64,000 bases of DNA, taken from positions 248,001 through 312,000 of the forward strand of contig JAWKNL010000002.1 of the NCBI GenBank assembly GCA_041391725.1, in the 5' to 3' direction. The stretch is from JAGQVA01 sp041391725 (GTDB lineage Bacteria; Bacteroidota; Bacteroidia; J057). The notes below the pieces were generated by a model. The model ran no database searches. It was given only the letters and a program-made list of their open reading frames with translations, and was not told the DNA's origin. How positions within the stretch are numbered: position 1 is the stretch's first letter; each line of letters starts with the position of its first letter. Positions 34,734 through 43,182 of the stretch are shown here, piece after piece. A program made the translations under genes and the position numbers.

Positions 34734-36297
34734 TTTGGCTGCCCTAAGCTGTACTATAACACTCTCTCCTGAAAATGCCGGAGATGAAAGCGAAATCCGT
34801 AAACGGGCTGCCCGCAAACTCGGCATTTCTCCCAACCGCATTACCGCGATAAAACTTGTCAGGCGCTCGGTGGATGCGCGGAAAAGCCCAGTTTTTGTAC
34901 TTCAGCTTGAAGTTTGGGCAGATGAACCATTCCAGCCTGATCCTTCCCCCGGATTCCCGCTGCAGAATGTACAAAACGCGCCCGAAATTCATATCGTAGG
35001 TATGGGGCCTGCCGGACTTTTTGCCGCCCTCGAACTCATCGCCCGGGGATATAAGCCCGTGCTGATTGAAAGAGGAAAACCCGTGCGGGAACGACGCCGC
35101 GACCTGGCGCAGATTACCCGCGAAGGTGTCGTGAATCCTGAGAGCAATTACTGTTTTGGGGAAGGCGGCGCAGGTACCTTTTCAGACGGAAAACTTTATA
35201 CCCGCTCGACCAAACGCGGCGATACCCGGCAAGTGCTCGAAACCCTGGTAGCCTTTGGCGCAACAGATGAAATCCTCATAGAAACCCATCCGCATATCGG
35301 AACCAACAAACTTCCCGGCATCATCCAGAATATGCGGGAAGCGATCCTTTCCTGCGGGGGAGAAATCCTGTTTAATTCGAAGCTTACCGGCTGGGAGATC
35401 GTAGGCGGAAAAATCACTGCCCTTTCCCTCTGCACCGGAGAAAAATTGCGGATAAAAGGGCTGATTCTCGCCACGGGACATTCTGCCCGGGATGTGTTTG
35501 AGTTATTCCCTCAGTCCGGTCTGGCTATCGAAGCAAAACCATTTGCCCTCGGGGTCAGGGTCGAACATCCGCAGGAAATCATCGATCAGATTCAGTACAG
35601 TTGCACCGGACTCAGGCATCCCAACCTGCCGGCGGCTTCCTATTCGCTGGTACAGCAGGTGGAAGGCAGAGGCGTTTATTCATTTTGCATGTGCCCGGGG
35701 GGAATCATCTGTCCTGCGGCAACCACCGGCAACGAAGTGGTAGTCAACGGCTGGTCCCCCTCCAAACGCAATAGTCCGTACGCCAACAGCGGAATCGTCG
35801 TGGAGGTGGGCCCGGAGCTGTTTGGCACATTTGGCGATGATGCGCTGGCCGGCATGCGGTTTCAGGCTTCTGTAGAGGAAAAGGCCTTTCAGTCAGGTGG
35901 GGGAAAACAAGTGGCGCCTGCCCTTCGGCTGACAGACTTTGTGGGCAGGAAGTTGTCGGCCACCCTTCCCGGATGTAGTTACCTTCCCGGCATCACCGCC
36001 TCATCCCTCGATGAAGTATTGCCTTCTGCGGTAGCAGAAAGGCTTCGCGGCGGATTTGAGATGTTTGGAAGGAAAATGAAGGGCTATCTCACCAGCGAAG
36101 CTGTGGTAGTGGGCGTGGAGTCGCGCACCTCCTCTCCGGTGAAAATTCCCCGCGACAGCGAGACGCTGATGCATCCGGGAGCTGCGGGACTCTTCCCCTG
36201 CGGGGAAGGCGCCGGATATGCCGGAGGCATCATGTCAGCGGCCATTGACGGCAGGAAGTGCGCGGAAGCGGCGGTGCGGTATTTGGGGGGTGGGTGA
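34678..36297 (+). CDS. FAD-dependent dehydrogenase (COG2509 type)
   Basis: A flavoprotein of up to 539 residues. A small N-terminal domain (about 20-95: SEIRKRAARKLGISPNRITA, VRRSVDARK) precedes the FAD motif VGMGPAGLFAALELI, then NYCFGEGGAGTFSDGKLYTR and the C-terminal FAD contact FPCGEGAGYAGGIMSAA. This layout is the conserved COG2509 family, whose substrate is not known. The ATG at 34678 would overlap cysD by 56 bp. The family domain only begins around residue 20, so the TTG at 34735, right after the cysD stop, is an equally good start. Confidence 0.85.
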   Translation: MINAQTAQWKTGKNKDISDLAALSCTITLSPENAGDESEIRKRAARKLGISPNRITAIKLVRRSVDARKSPVFVLQLEVWADEPFQPDPSPGFPLQNVQNAPEIHIVGMGPAGLFAALELIARGYKPVLIERGKPVRERRRDLAQITREGVVNPESNYCFGEGGAGTFSDGKLYTRSTKRGDTRQVLETLVAFGATDEILIETHPHIGTNKLPGIIQNMREAILSCGGEILFNSKLTGWEIVGGKITALSLCTGEKLRIKGLILATGHSARDVFELFPQSGLAIEAKPFALGVRVEHPQEIIDQIQYSCTGLRHPNLPAASYSLVQQVEGRGVYSFCMCPGGIICPAATTGNEVVVNGWSPSKRNSPYANSGIVVEVGPELFGTFGDDALAGMRFQASVEEKAFQSGGGKQVAPALRLTDFVGRKLSATLPGCSYLPGITASSLDEVLPSAVAERLRGGFEMFGRKMKGYLTSEAVVVGVESRTSSPVKIPRDSETLMHPGAAGLFPCGEGAGYAGGIMSAAIDGRKCAEAAVRYLGGG

Positions 36298-36299
36298 GT

Positions 36300-36480
36300 G
36301 GCACTGTGAGCCTATATACAGAATCGCCCCGGCGATGCGGTCGCTCAGAGGGAAATCAAAAGTCAGATTAGAGACGTAAGAAGTGAGAAGTCGCCACTGA
36401 TTGGTGCCTGCGGTGTAATGATAGACCAGGTTGTTCCTATCAAACCCGCCGGAGAGGGTGTTGGTGGTCGTATGGTGTCC
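36300..36480 (-). pseudogene. Rhs/YD-repeat protein fragment
   Basis: The minus strand translates without stops over about 60 codons. It contains NTLSGGFDRNNLVYHYTAGT and NQWRLLTSYVSNLTF, with the look of Rhs/YD-repeat core sequence. There is no start, and the reading frame ends at both sides. It is probably a leftover of a large Rhs-type gene, together with the fragment at 37466-37549. Confidence 0.5.
36361..36384 (+). repeat. 24-bp direct repeat, copy 1
   Basis: This copy begins AGTCAGATTAGAGA and ends AAGAAGT. It matches 37146-37169 at 22 of 24 positions. The two copies bracket the antitoxin/toxin pair, 762 bp apart. Confidence 0.6.
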
Positions 36481-36541
36481 GCCTTTTTTTTATGGATGAT
36501 TTTCTGCATATTTGTAAATAACTGAAATCAAAAATCAGCAA

Positions 36542-36772
36542 ATGGAAATGAGTCCACATCTCAAACAAATCCTTTCCAAACTTCTGGTGTTGCCCGTATG
36601 GGAACGGCTTGAAATTGCTGAATTTTTAGTTTCCTCAGTAAAAACCGAACACTCCGAAGAGGTTCCTCCCCGAAAAGTAGTATTAGATTGGGAAAAATAT
36701 TTTGGGACAATCACCGGGAAATTTGGGGATCCCTTAGCGTATCAAAAACGAATTCGGGATGAATGGGAATAA
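36542..36772 (+). CDS. Antitoxin-like addiction module protein
   Basis: A 76-residue protein (MEMSPHLKQILSKLLVLPVW ... RLEIAEFLVSS ... RIRDEWE). It is similar in layout to small addiction-module antitoxins: a helical 'LPVWERLEIAEFL' segment followed by a flexible charged tail that can bind the toxin. It overlaps the PIN toxin gene by 14 bp, the normal antitoxin-first order. The assignment rests mainly on the partner. Confidence 0.75.
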   Translation: MEMSPHLKQILSKLLVLPVWERLEIAEFLVSSVKTEHSEEVPPRKVVLDWEKYFGTITGKFGDPLAYQKRIRDEWE

Positions 36773-37127
36773 TCTTTTGGTTGATACCAATGTGTTTATT
36801 CATTTTTTTGAAGGAAATAGAAAGGCCCTCAAGATAATGAGAGGGAACAATATTTTTTTCACCACCATTACAGAAATAGAACTACTCGGTTTTGCCGGAT
36901 TATCTGTTGGTGAAAAATCCATTATGCGTGATTTTTTATCCGACTGTAACAGGGTGGAGCTTACGGAGGAAATCAGGGAACAAACGATATTACTCAGAGA
37001 ATCACTAAGAATAAAAATCCCTGATGCGATTGTTGCAGCCAGTGCGCTACACTTACACTTTCCATTAGTATCTGCTGATACTGATTTTCGGAAAATTTCA
37101 GACCTCACACTTATTACCCTGGATTGA
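36759..37127 (+). CDS. PIN-domain toxin, VapC-like
   Basis: A 122-residue PIN-domain ribonuclease. The four acidic metal ligands are present: D9 in LLVDTNVFIHF, E39 or E41 in TEIELLG, D89 in IPDAIVAASA and D107 in SADTDF. In VapBC systems such proteins cut RNA (often initiator tRNA or rRNA) when not held by the antitoxin. The start codon lies inside the antitoxin gene. Surrounding debris (Rhs and transposase fragments, direct repeats) suggests the pair arrived by transfer. Confidence 0.88.
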   Translation: MNGNNLLVDTNVFIHFFEGNRKALKIMRGNNIFFTTITEIELLGFAGLSVGEKSIMRDFLSDCNRVELTEEIREQTILLRESLRIKIPDAIVAASALHLHFPLVSADTDFRKISDLTLITLD

Positions 37128-37145
37128 CAACGTACTTTACGGGGA

Positions 37146-37169
37146 AGTCAGATTAGAGAAGCAAGAAGT
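37146..37169 (+). repeat. 24-bp direct repeat, copy 2
   Basis: The second copy of the repeat at 36361-36384, with two mismatches (C to A and T to C in the middle). It starts 18 bp after the toxin stop. Either it is a footprint of insertion of the toxin-antitoxin cassette, or both copies are pieces of the same duplicated Rhs gene segment. Confidence 0.6.
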
Positions 37170-37198
37170 TGGCAGATGTTCAGGGGGTTGTATACTTC

Positions 37199-37330
37199 GA
37201 ACCACTCCATGAAAAATCGCAAAAGTGGTGGATGACCTATCATTCCATCCGACCTCACAGTTCCATCGGGTACAAAACCTCCGATGAGATCGGACAACAT
37301 TTAAGGCAGAATTTTTACTTTAGACCTGTT
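37199..37330 (+). pseudogene. Transposase C-terminal fragment (IS3/integrase-core type)
   Basis: The frame reads SQKWWMTYHSIRPHSSIGYK then TSDEIGQHLRQ. 'Y-x-x-x-R-P-H-S-S-x-G-Y' is the well-known end of the integrase-core transposase of IS3-like elements. Nothing upstream encodes the DDE catalytic part and no terminal repeats are evident, so this is a dead remnant. It continues into the 16-bp tandem repeat without a clear stop. Confidence 0.6.
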
Positions 37331-37358
37331 GTGGCTTGGGGGAAGAGGATACGATACG

Positions 37359-37450
37359 GACAGGTCGCGGAAGGGACAGGTCGCGGTACGGACAGGTCGC
37401 GGTACGGACAGGTCCCGGAAGGGACAGGTCGCGGTACGGACAGGTCGCGA
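37359..37450 (+). repeat. 16-bp tandem repeat, about 5.75 copies
   Basis: Units of GACAGGTCGCGGTACG start at 37359, 37375, 37391, 37407, 37423 and 37439. Units 1 and 4 end GGAAGG instead of GGTACG, and unit 4 has CCCG for CGCG. The last unit is followed by its own inverted copy, giving the palindrome at 37434-37461. Units are direct and contiguous with no spacers, so this is not CRISPR. GC content is much above the surroundings. Confidence 0.9.
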
Positions 37451-37461
37451 CCTGTCCGTAC
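37434..37461. repeat. Perfect 28-bp palindrome
   Basis: The arm GTACGGACAGGTCG is followed directly by its exact reverse complement, with no loop. It contains nested GGTCGCGACC and joins the tandem array to a short inverted remnant. It could extrude as a cruciform or be the mark of a mobile palindromic repeat family. Confidence 0.9.
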
Positions 37462-37465
37462 GTCA

Positions 37466-37549
37466 TGGAAAAATTCTGCATGGTTGAGGTTGCGCTCCAC
37501 TTCCTTGCTTACCCAGTTGCCGAGGCCGTCGTATTCATACCAGGAATGA
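37466..37549 (-). pseudogene. YD-repeat (Rhs-type) fragment
   Basis: The minus strand reads HSWYEYDGLGNWVSKEVERN, a textbook YD-repeat line ('YEYDxxGNW'). It breaks off into the palindrome at one end. Together with 36300-36480 it indicates that a Rhs/YD gene on the minus strand was disrupted here. Confidence 0.55.
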
Positions 37550-37630
37550 CAAATGGAAAATTCCAAAGGAGGGAAATCTTATTCCTTTGTAATTTGGCAT
37601 TCCTTGTTTGTCATTTGGAATTTACATTTC

Positions 37631-39907
37631 TCACTTCCGCTTCTCCGCTTCTTTCTCCTTCTGCGCCTGCCACCATTCCTGAAAATCGCTCATAGACAGT
37701 GGAAACCAGAATTTTTCGCAGTCGAGTTCGTCCATAATCTCATCCGAAGGGAAGGTAAACGGGGTCTTTTTCATATAGGAAAACTCCTTGTCTGCGTAGG
37801 TTTTTTGTAAAAACTGCGCCACTACCGGCAGCGCCGTGCTGGCTCCCTGCCCCTGTGCCAGGGAAGGGAAATGCACCCGCTGGTCGTCGGCTCCCACCCA
37901 CGCGCCCGCTACCAGATCGGGGGTGGCTCCGATAAACCAGCCGTCGGCCTGAGATTGGGAAGTGCCGGTCTTTCCGGCTATGTCGTTTTTCAGGCCGTAC
38001 CGCGTGCGCAGACTGCGCGCTGTGCCTTCATTGACCACGCTTTCGAGCATATACGTGAGCATCGACGCGGTGCGGGCGCTCAATACCTGCTGCGCCGGAA
38101 GGCTGGAAGTCTCCAGCAGAATATGCCCCTCCCGGTTTTCTATTCGAAGGATATGTGTCGGGGCGTAGTAGTTGCCGCCGTTGACAAAGGCGCTATAAAC
38201 GCCGGTCATCTCCTGAAGGGAAAGGTCGGCTGCTCCCAACGCCAGCGAGGGCACTTCCGGCAGGTCGTGCCTGATGCCCAGTCTCCGGGAAAGGTCTATG
38301 ACTTTTTCTACCCCGATTTTCATGATCAGGTTGACTGCTACCACGTTGATGGACTGCGCCAGTGCGCCCTGCATCGAATATTCGCCTCCATATACGTTGT
38401 CTGCGTTTTTGGGAGCCCAGTTGTTGTATGCCTCAAAGACGGTTTTTTCATTGGAAATAAACTCACAGGGCGATTCACCTGCCTCGAGGGCCGCGGCATA
38501 AACGATAGGTTTGAATATGGAACCTGTCTGCCGGAGGCAGGTCACATGGTCGTACTGGAAGTAGCTGTGATTGATTCCGCCTACCCAGGCGCGTACATGG
38601 CCGTTTTGCGGGTTGATCGCCAGCAGTCCGCAGTGCAGCATAAAGGCATCGTGAAGTACCGAATCGCGCGGACTCATTTCCACTGACTGCTCGCCTTCCC
38701 AGGAAAAAACTTTCATCGGAACGGGGATGCTGAAAATACTGTCAATCGCAGCAGGAGAATATCCTTTTTTTGCCAATGACTGATATCGTTTACTTTTCCT
38801 TATGGCCTGGCCGAGCATATCTCCGGTACTTTTTTCCCGGTTGCGGTTTTTCCAGCTTCGGTCAAATGCATCCTGGAGCGTTTTCATATGGGCACTTACT
38901 GCTGCTTCCGCGTATTGCTGCATACCGGAGTGAATGGTGGTGTAAATCTTCAGTCCGTCGGTATAGAGGTTGTAGTTTGCCCCATCTTTTTTAAACGTTT
39001 TTTTGCACCACTGATCCAGTTCCAGCCGCAGGTGTTCGCGAAAGTAGGGCGCAAGTCCGGTGTTGTGCGACTGGTAGCTGTAATTCAGTTCAAGTGGCAC
39101 AGATTTTAATGTATCGCCGCTTTCTTTGCTGAGGTAATCGTATTTCACGAGCTGGCCGATGACCACATTTCTTCTGCCCAGAGAGGCTTCTGCATGGAGT
39201 CGTGGATTGTAGGCGGTTGGTGCTTTGAGCATACCCACAAGCGTGGCTGACTGAGCGGGGGTGAGTTGTGCGGTAGTGGTGCTGAAAAATCGGTTGGCGG
39301 CAACTTCTATTCCAAATACATTTTCCCCAAAAGAAACGGTATTCAGATAAAGCGTCAGGATTTGATCTTTGGAGTAGATTTTTTCCAGCCTGTGGGCGAT
39401 TTCGCTCTCGCGGATTTTGTTGATAGGCAGGGAAAATAACGCAAATGACTGGCGTGGAAACAGATTTTTGGCAAGTTGCTGGGTAATGGTACTCCCGCCG
39501 CCGGCAGATTCGCTGCGGAAAATCAGCGTTTTGAAAAACACACGCAGCAGACTGCGGGTGTCAACTCCGTCGTGGGTATAAAAGCGCACATCTTCGGTTG
39601 CGATCAGGGCGTCGGTGAGGTGCTGGGGAATTTCTGCGAATGTGACATCTTTGCGGTTTTCGAGATAATATTTACCCAGCAGTTTTCCGTCAACCGAATA
39701 CACTTCCGAAGCTGTAGGATTGCTGATATGGGCCAGTTCGTCCGCATCGGGGATGGGGGTAATCCATTCCCAGGTTACAAATTGGATAAGGCAGAAACCA
39801 TAGATAGTTATACCCAGCACTGCGGCAGTGCTGAGGGAAACCCGTGGGTTGTGGCGGACAACCTTTTGGCAAAATTCATAAATCTGACTGACGGTAATTG
39901 TGTTCAT
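37631..39907 (-). CDS. Penicillin-binding protein 1A (bifunctional)
   Basis: Polymerises and cross-links peptidoglycan at the inner membrane's outer face. The start chosen is the ATG at 39907 (MNTITVSQIYEF), giving 758 residues; the longer frame runs into the upstream gene. One membrane anchor (AAVLGITIYGFCLIQFV) precedes the GT51 domain with ATEDVRFYTHDGVD (catalytic Glu) and GGGSTITQQLAKNLF. The transpeptidase has the SxxK motif in TGSIFKPIVYAA, SIN in ALAQSINVVAVN and KTGTS near the C-terminus. Length and motifs are normal for class A PBPs. It lies 53 bp after the small exported protein gene. Confidence 0.94.
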   Translation of the reverse strand: MNTITVSQIYEFCQKVVRHNPRVSLSTAAVLGITIYGFCLIQFVTWEWITPIPDADELAHISNPTASEVYSVDGKLLGKYYLENRKDVTFAEIPQHLTDALIATEDVRFYTHDGVDTRSLLRVFFKTLIFRSESAGGGSTITQQLAKNLFPRQSFALFSLPINKIRESEIAHRLEKIYSKDQILTLYLNTVSFGENVFGIEVAANRFFSTTTAQLTPAQSATLVGMLKAPTAYNPRLHAEASLGRRNVVIGQLVKYDYLSKESGDTLKSVPLELNYSYQSHNTGLAPYFREHLRLELDQWCKKTFKKDGANYNLYTDGLKIYTTIHSGMQQYAEAAVSAHMKTLQDAFDRSWKNRNREKSTGDMLGQAIRKSKRYQSLAKKGYSPAAIDSIFSIPVPMKVFSWEGEQSVEMSPRDSVLHDAFMLHCGLLAINPQNGHVRAWVGGINHSYFQYDHVTCLRQTGSIFKPIVYAAALEAGESPCEFISNEKTVFEAYNNWAPKNADNVYGGEYSMQGALAQSINVVAVNLIMKIGVEKVIDLSRRLGIRHDLPEVPSLALGAADLSLQEMTGVYSAFVNGGNYYAPTHILRIENREGHILLETSSLPAQQVLSARTASMLTYMLESVVNEGTARSLRTRYGLKNDIAGKTGTSQSQADGWFIGATPDLVAGAWVGADDQRVHFPSLAQGQGASTALPVVAQFLQKTYADKEFSYMKKTPFTFPSDEIMDELDCEKFWFPLSMSDFQEWWQAQKEKEAEKRK

Positions 39908-39960
39908 TTGTCGAATCAGTGTTCCTTTTGCTAAGGTAAGATAATTTTCGGCATTAATCC

Positions 39961-40527
39961 TCATCTCACATTCGCATTCTTGAGCGAATAACCCACACTT
40001 ACCCCAGCCCAATGCTGAAGCTTTTTCCCCAGCCGGTAAAAGGGCTCCATCACCGGCTGGAGCCTCACTCCCCACATCGGCACATAGCCGATGCGAAACG
40101 TAAACCCTCCCAGGTCGGGCTGATAGCGATAGCCGATAAAAGCATGTGTGTAGATTTGATCCCGTGAAAGCCGCAGCCGGTTATAAATAAATCGATGGGT
40201 CGTCACCTCGCTGTCAAACGGAAAAACCAGCCCGCCGCCCACTTCCAGGTGATGAGGCCCAGGTCCGTACTGCACTGACAAACCCAATGGCACATTCACC
40301 CGCTGAATATCAGGTGCGATACCCACCGATAAACCCAGTTTGATATTTTCGCCGGGAATATACCTTCTTTCATAGTTGAAGGAAAAATTTACCGCACGCC
40401 CCAGTCCTTCAGCAAAAAAAGTATTTCTGCTGTAATATTCGTGGTACTTTTGCGACTGACCAGCTACAAAACCCGCCGGAAGGAGGGTAAATAACATCAG
40501 GAGAAATAGTAAGTGTAGAGATTTCAT
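39961..40527 (-). CDS. Exported beta-rich protein of unknown function
   Basis: A 188-residue protein with a clear signal peptide (LLFLLMLFTLLPAGFVAG, then Q). The mature part consists of alternating aromatic/polar strands (AVNFSFNYERRYI, IKLGLSVGIAPDI, HHLEVGGGLVFPF, YTHAFIGYRYQPD, WAGVSVGYSLK), as in small outer-membrane barrels of Bacteroidota. I do not recognise a named family. It is upstream of and codirectional with the PBP1A gene, and divergent from mutL. Confidence 0.75.
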   Translation of the reverse strand: MKSLHLLFLLMLFTLLPAGFVAGQSQKYHEYYSRNTFFAEGLGRAVNFSFNYERRYIPGENIKLGLSVGIAPDIQRVNVPLGLSVQYGPGPHHLEVGGGLVFPFDSEVTTHRFIYNRLRLSRDQIYTHAFIGYRYQPDLGGFTFRIGYVPMWGVRLQPVMEPFYRLGKKLQHWAGVSVGYSLKNANVR

Positions 40528-40642
40528 CAGAATGGGCTTTTTTATGGAAGGTAATTCAGGAAATAGGAGGAATTCAAGTAAAAATTTTCAACTGAATTTC
40601 ACAGCAAGCGAATAAGTTGTAAATTTTGGGCTGAATAGTAGT

Positions 40643-42457
40643 ATGCAGAACCTGATTCAATTATTACCGGACGCGATTGCAAATCAGATTGCTGCGGGGG
40701 AGGTTGTCCAGCGACCTGCTTCTGTAGTAAAAGAATTGCTTGAAAATGCCGTGGATGCCGGTGCTTCCCGTATCGAACTCATCCTTAAAAATGCCGGAAA
40801 AACCCTGATTCAGGTCTCTGACAATGGTTGTGGAATGTCTGCACAGGACGCCAGAATGTGTTTCGAACGACACGCTACTTCCAAAATCCGCACGCAGGAC
40901 GATCTGTTTAATATCCGCACGCTGGGCTTTCGCGGCGAAGCGCTTGCTTCGGTTGCTGCTGTGGCTCAGGTCAGGCTCCGCACCCGGCAGCATGAGGAAG
41001 AACTGGGAACGGAAATTCAGATTGAAGCCAGCGAAATTAAAAGTCAGTCTCCCTGTACCACAGCTCCGGGTACGGTCTTTTCTGTGAAAAATCTGTTTTT
41101 CAACGTCCCGGCACGCCGCAACTTCCTCAAATCCAACCCGGTAGAAGCCCGCCATGTGCTCAACGAGTTTATCCACGTAGCGCTGGCAAATCCCGGCGTA
41201 CAGATGTCACTCAACCACAATGACACGCAGGTGTATGACCTGCCGGATTCCTCTCTCGAAACCCGGATCGTCGATTTGCTGGGAAATGATCTCAAAGGCA
41301 AACTCAAATATGTGGAAGAAGCTACCGGATATGTAAAAATCTCGGGCTATATCGGCGACCCGGCCATTTACCGCAAAAGCAGGGGCGAACAGTTTTTCTT
41401 TATCAATAACCGCTTTATCCGCAGCAATTATCTGCATCATGCGGTTGCCGCTGCCTATCAGGAGTTTATCCCCGGTGATTCGCATCCTTTCTACTGCATA
41501 TTTCTCGAAATAGATCCCGTACATGTGGACATTAATATTCACCCCACCAAAACCGAGGTGAAATTTGATGACGAACGGACCCTCTACGTGCTGCTTCAAA
41601 GCATCGTCAAACGAGGATTGGGCGAAACCCACCGGGCCCCCGAATTTGATTTTACCGATTCTGATCTTAAACAGACGATCTACCAGTCTGAACCCGAATC
41701 GGGCAGCGGACTTACCGTAGGAAGTTTTTCCCGGAGCCGCAAACCCGACGTTCCCGGAGGCATGAACTGGGATATTTTGTATGGGAAGGAAGAATCCTCC
41801 GTCCGCGATCATCCCCGAGAAAAATCTTCCGCCGGCCCCAGACACAGCGGTTTGTTTGATTCGGCAACCTCTTCCCGTCCTCCGCTGGCCGAAGATGCGG
41901 TCATCGCCCAGTTTATGCTGTCGTGGATTCTGGTGCAACGGGAAGACCAGTTGTATCTAATCGATCAGAATCTCGCCCACCAGCGCATTTTGTACGAAAA
42001 ATTTATCCGGGCAGGAAATGAAAACCGCCTTCCGTGTCAGCAACTGCTTTTTCCTCAGACGATGGAGTTTTCGCCGGCAGATTTCCTGGCCATTCAGGAG
42101 GCGGAGCCTGTACTGTCGCAGATGGGCTTCGAATTGAAGGAGTTTGGTCGTGATACCCTCATTTTTTATGGTATGCCCGCCGGAATTTCTCCCGGCAAAC
42201 TAAAGGAAATCGTCGATCAGGTGCTCAGCGATATCCGCCAGGTAGGAGCGACCCGGGTGGCGGAGCGAATGCAGGAGAGTGTGGCAAAAGCTGTTGCTTA
42301 CCGCTCTGCCGTAACCTCCAGCCAGAAATTGAGTATGATAGAAATGAAAAATATCGCTTCCGATCTGTTTCGCTGTGAAGTACCCGGATTTTCGCCTTCA
42401 GGAAAACCTACCTTCCGGGTAATCACCTCGATCGAGTTGGAAGAATACTTCAGATAA
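40643..42457 (+). CDS. mutL: DNA mismatch repair protein MutL
   Basis: A GHKL ATPase that couples MutS mismatch recognition to downstream repair. It has 604 residues: N-terminal motifs IAAGEVVQRPASVVKELLEN, DNGCGM and GFRGEALAS, the transducer domain to about residue 330 (HVDINIHPTKTEVKF), a variable linker, and the C-terminal dimerisation domain from about 415. I did not see the DQHAxxER endonuclease motif; the matching place reads LIDQNLAHQRILYEKF. Other endonuclease-site motifs would need an alignment to judge. The rhomboid gene follows after 6 bp. Confidence 0.95.
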   Translation: MQNLIQLLPDAIANQIAAGEVVQRPASVVKELLENAVDAGASRIELILKNAGKTLIQVSDNGCGMSAQDARMCFERHATSKIRTQDDLFNIRTLGFRGEALASVAAVAQVRLRTRQHEEELGTEIQIEASEIKSQSPCTTAPGTVFSVKNLFFNVPARRNFLKSNPVEARHVLNEFIHVALANPGVQMSLNHNDTQVYDLPDSSLETRIVDLLGNDLKGKLKYVEEATGYVKISGYIGDPAIYRKSRGEQFFFINNRFIRSNYLHHAVAAAYQEFIPGDSHPFYCIFLEIDPVHVDINIHPTKTEVKFDDERTLYVLLQSIVKRGLGETHRAPEFDFTDSDLKQTIYQSEPESGSGLTVGSFSRSRKPDVPGGMNWDILYGKEESSVRDHPREKSSAGPRHSGLFDSATSSRPPLAEDAVIAQFMLSWILVQREDQLYLIDQNLAHQRILYEKFIRAGNENRLPCQQLLFPQTMEFSPADFLAIQEAEPVLSQMGFELKEFGRDTLIFYGMPAGISPGKLKEIVDQVLSDIRQVGATRVAERMQESVAKAVAYRSAVTSSQKLSMIEMKNIASDLFRCEVPGFSPSGKPTFRVITSIELEEYFR

Positions 42458-42463
42458 ACTACT

Positions 42464-43092
42464 ATGGTACAAGTAACACCGGTTGTAAAAAACCTGATTA
42501 TAGTCAATGTCATTATTTTCCTCGTGCTTTTCCTCCCATTTACCAGTTGGTTAGAGGTGTTTTTTGTATTGGGAAAAAGCAATGCCCTCGGTTTTCGCAC
42601 CTCGGAGGCTTTTTTCGCTTTCCAACCCTATCAGATTGTAACCAGTTTTTTTGGCCATGCCACGATATTTCACCTGCTGTTTAATATGCTGGCCCTGTAT
42701 TCGATCGGTGTCCCGGTTGAAATGGCGCTGGGTTCCCGCCGGTTTCTGAAATTTTATCTGTTTTGCGGGGTTGTGGCAGCGCTGGTGCTGGCCTATCTCG
42801 ATCCTTCCAACAACCCGGTGCTGGGGGCTTCCACAGCGATTTCGGGGGTATTGGCGGCATTTGGGGTGATGTTTCCCGATTCACGGATCAGCTTCTTTTT
42901 CCTTCCCCCATTGAAGCGAAAAAATTGTTTATCGGCGCGGCGGTAATTTCGGCTATTCTGGCACTGTTACAGACCGTGGGAGAAGGGGTGGCAGAAATGA
43001 GCAATGTCTCACACTTTGGCCACCTGGCAGGAATGATGGCGGGTGTTTTGTTTTTTTATCTGGAACAATATTTCCCCTTTCTCCGAAACTAA
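42464..43092 (+). CDS. Rhomboid intramembrane serine protease, frameshifted
   Basis: A six-helix membrane protease of about 209 residues when the frame is repaired. TM2 carries SFFGHATIFHLLFNMLALY, the catalytic Ser is in VLGASTAISGVLAAFG, and the catalytic His is in NVSHFGHLAGMMAG. One C is missing from the C-run at 42905-42909; adding it joins 'ISFFFLPP' to 'IEAKKLFIGAAV' and restores the full protein. The first half alone would lack the His and be inactive. It lies downstream of mutL and ahead of a rhomboid-like partner gene. Confidence 0.87.
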
Positions 43093-43099
43093 ATGGGGT

Positions 43100-43129
43100 T
43101 TGTGGTTCGGCCAACAATGATTAAATTTG
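43100..43129 (+). promoter_or_regulatory. Promoter of the rhomboid-like gene
   Basis: TTG at 43100-43102, a 19-bp spacer, then TAAATTTG at 43122-43129, which is full consensus with ideal spacing. The predicted start is near 43136, leaving a leader of about 47 nt before the ATG at 43183. Confidence 0.65.
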
Positions 43130-43182
43130 TTTCGCCGAAAAATCAGGCATCTTTTTAGAGTAGAAAATACGTATAATACTTC

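Larger units (their letters stand above)
37128..37630. other. Gene-poor stretch with mobile and repeat debris
   Basis: Holds the second direct repeat, the transposase tail, the tandem array with its palindrome and the YD fragment described separately. The part from 37550 to 37630 is AT-rich, with imperfect inverted copies of a CAAATGGAAAATTCCAAA-like segment, and I see no gene in it. Confidence 0.6.

Noticed and set aside
37359..37450. Regular short repeats as a CRISPR array
   Set aside because: Units are 16 bp and contiguous with no unique spacers, and no cas genes are near.
37169..37695. Open frames across the repeat array as real proteins
   Set aside because: They only translate the 16-bp repeat (RGTDRSRYGQV-like) and fused debris.
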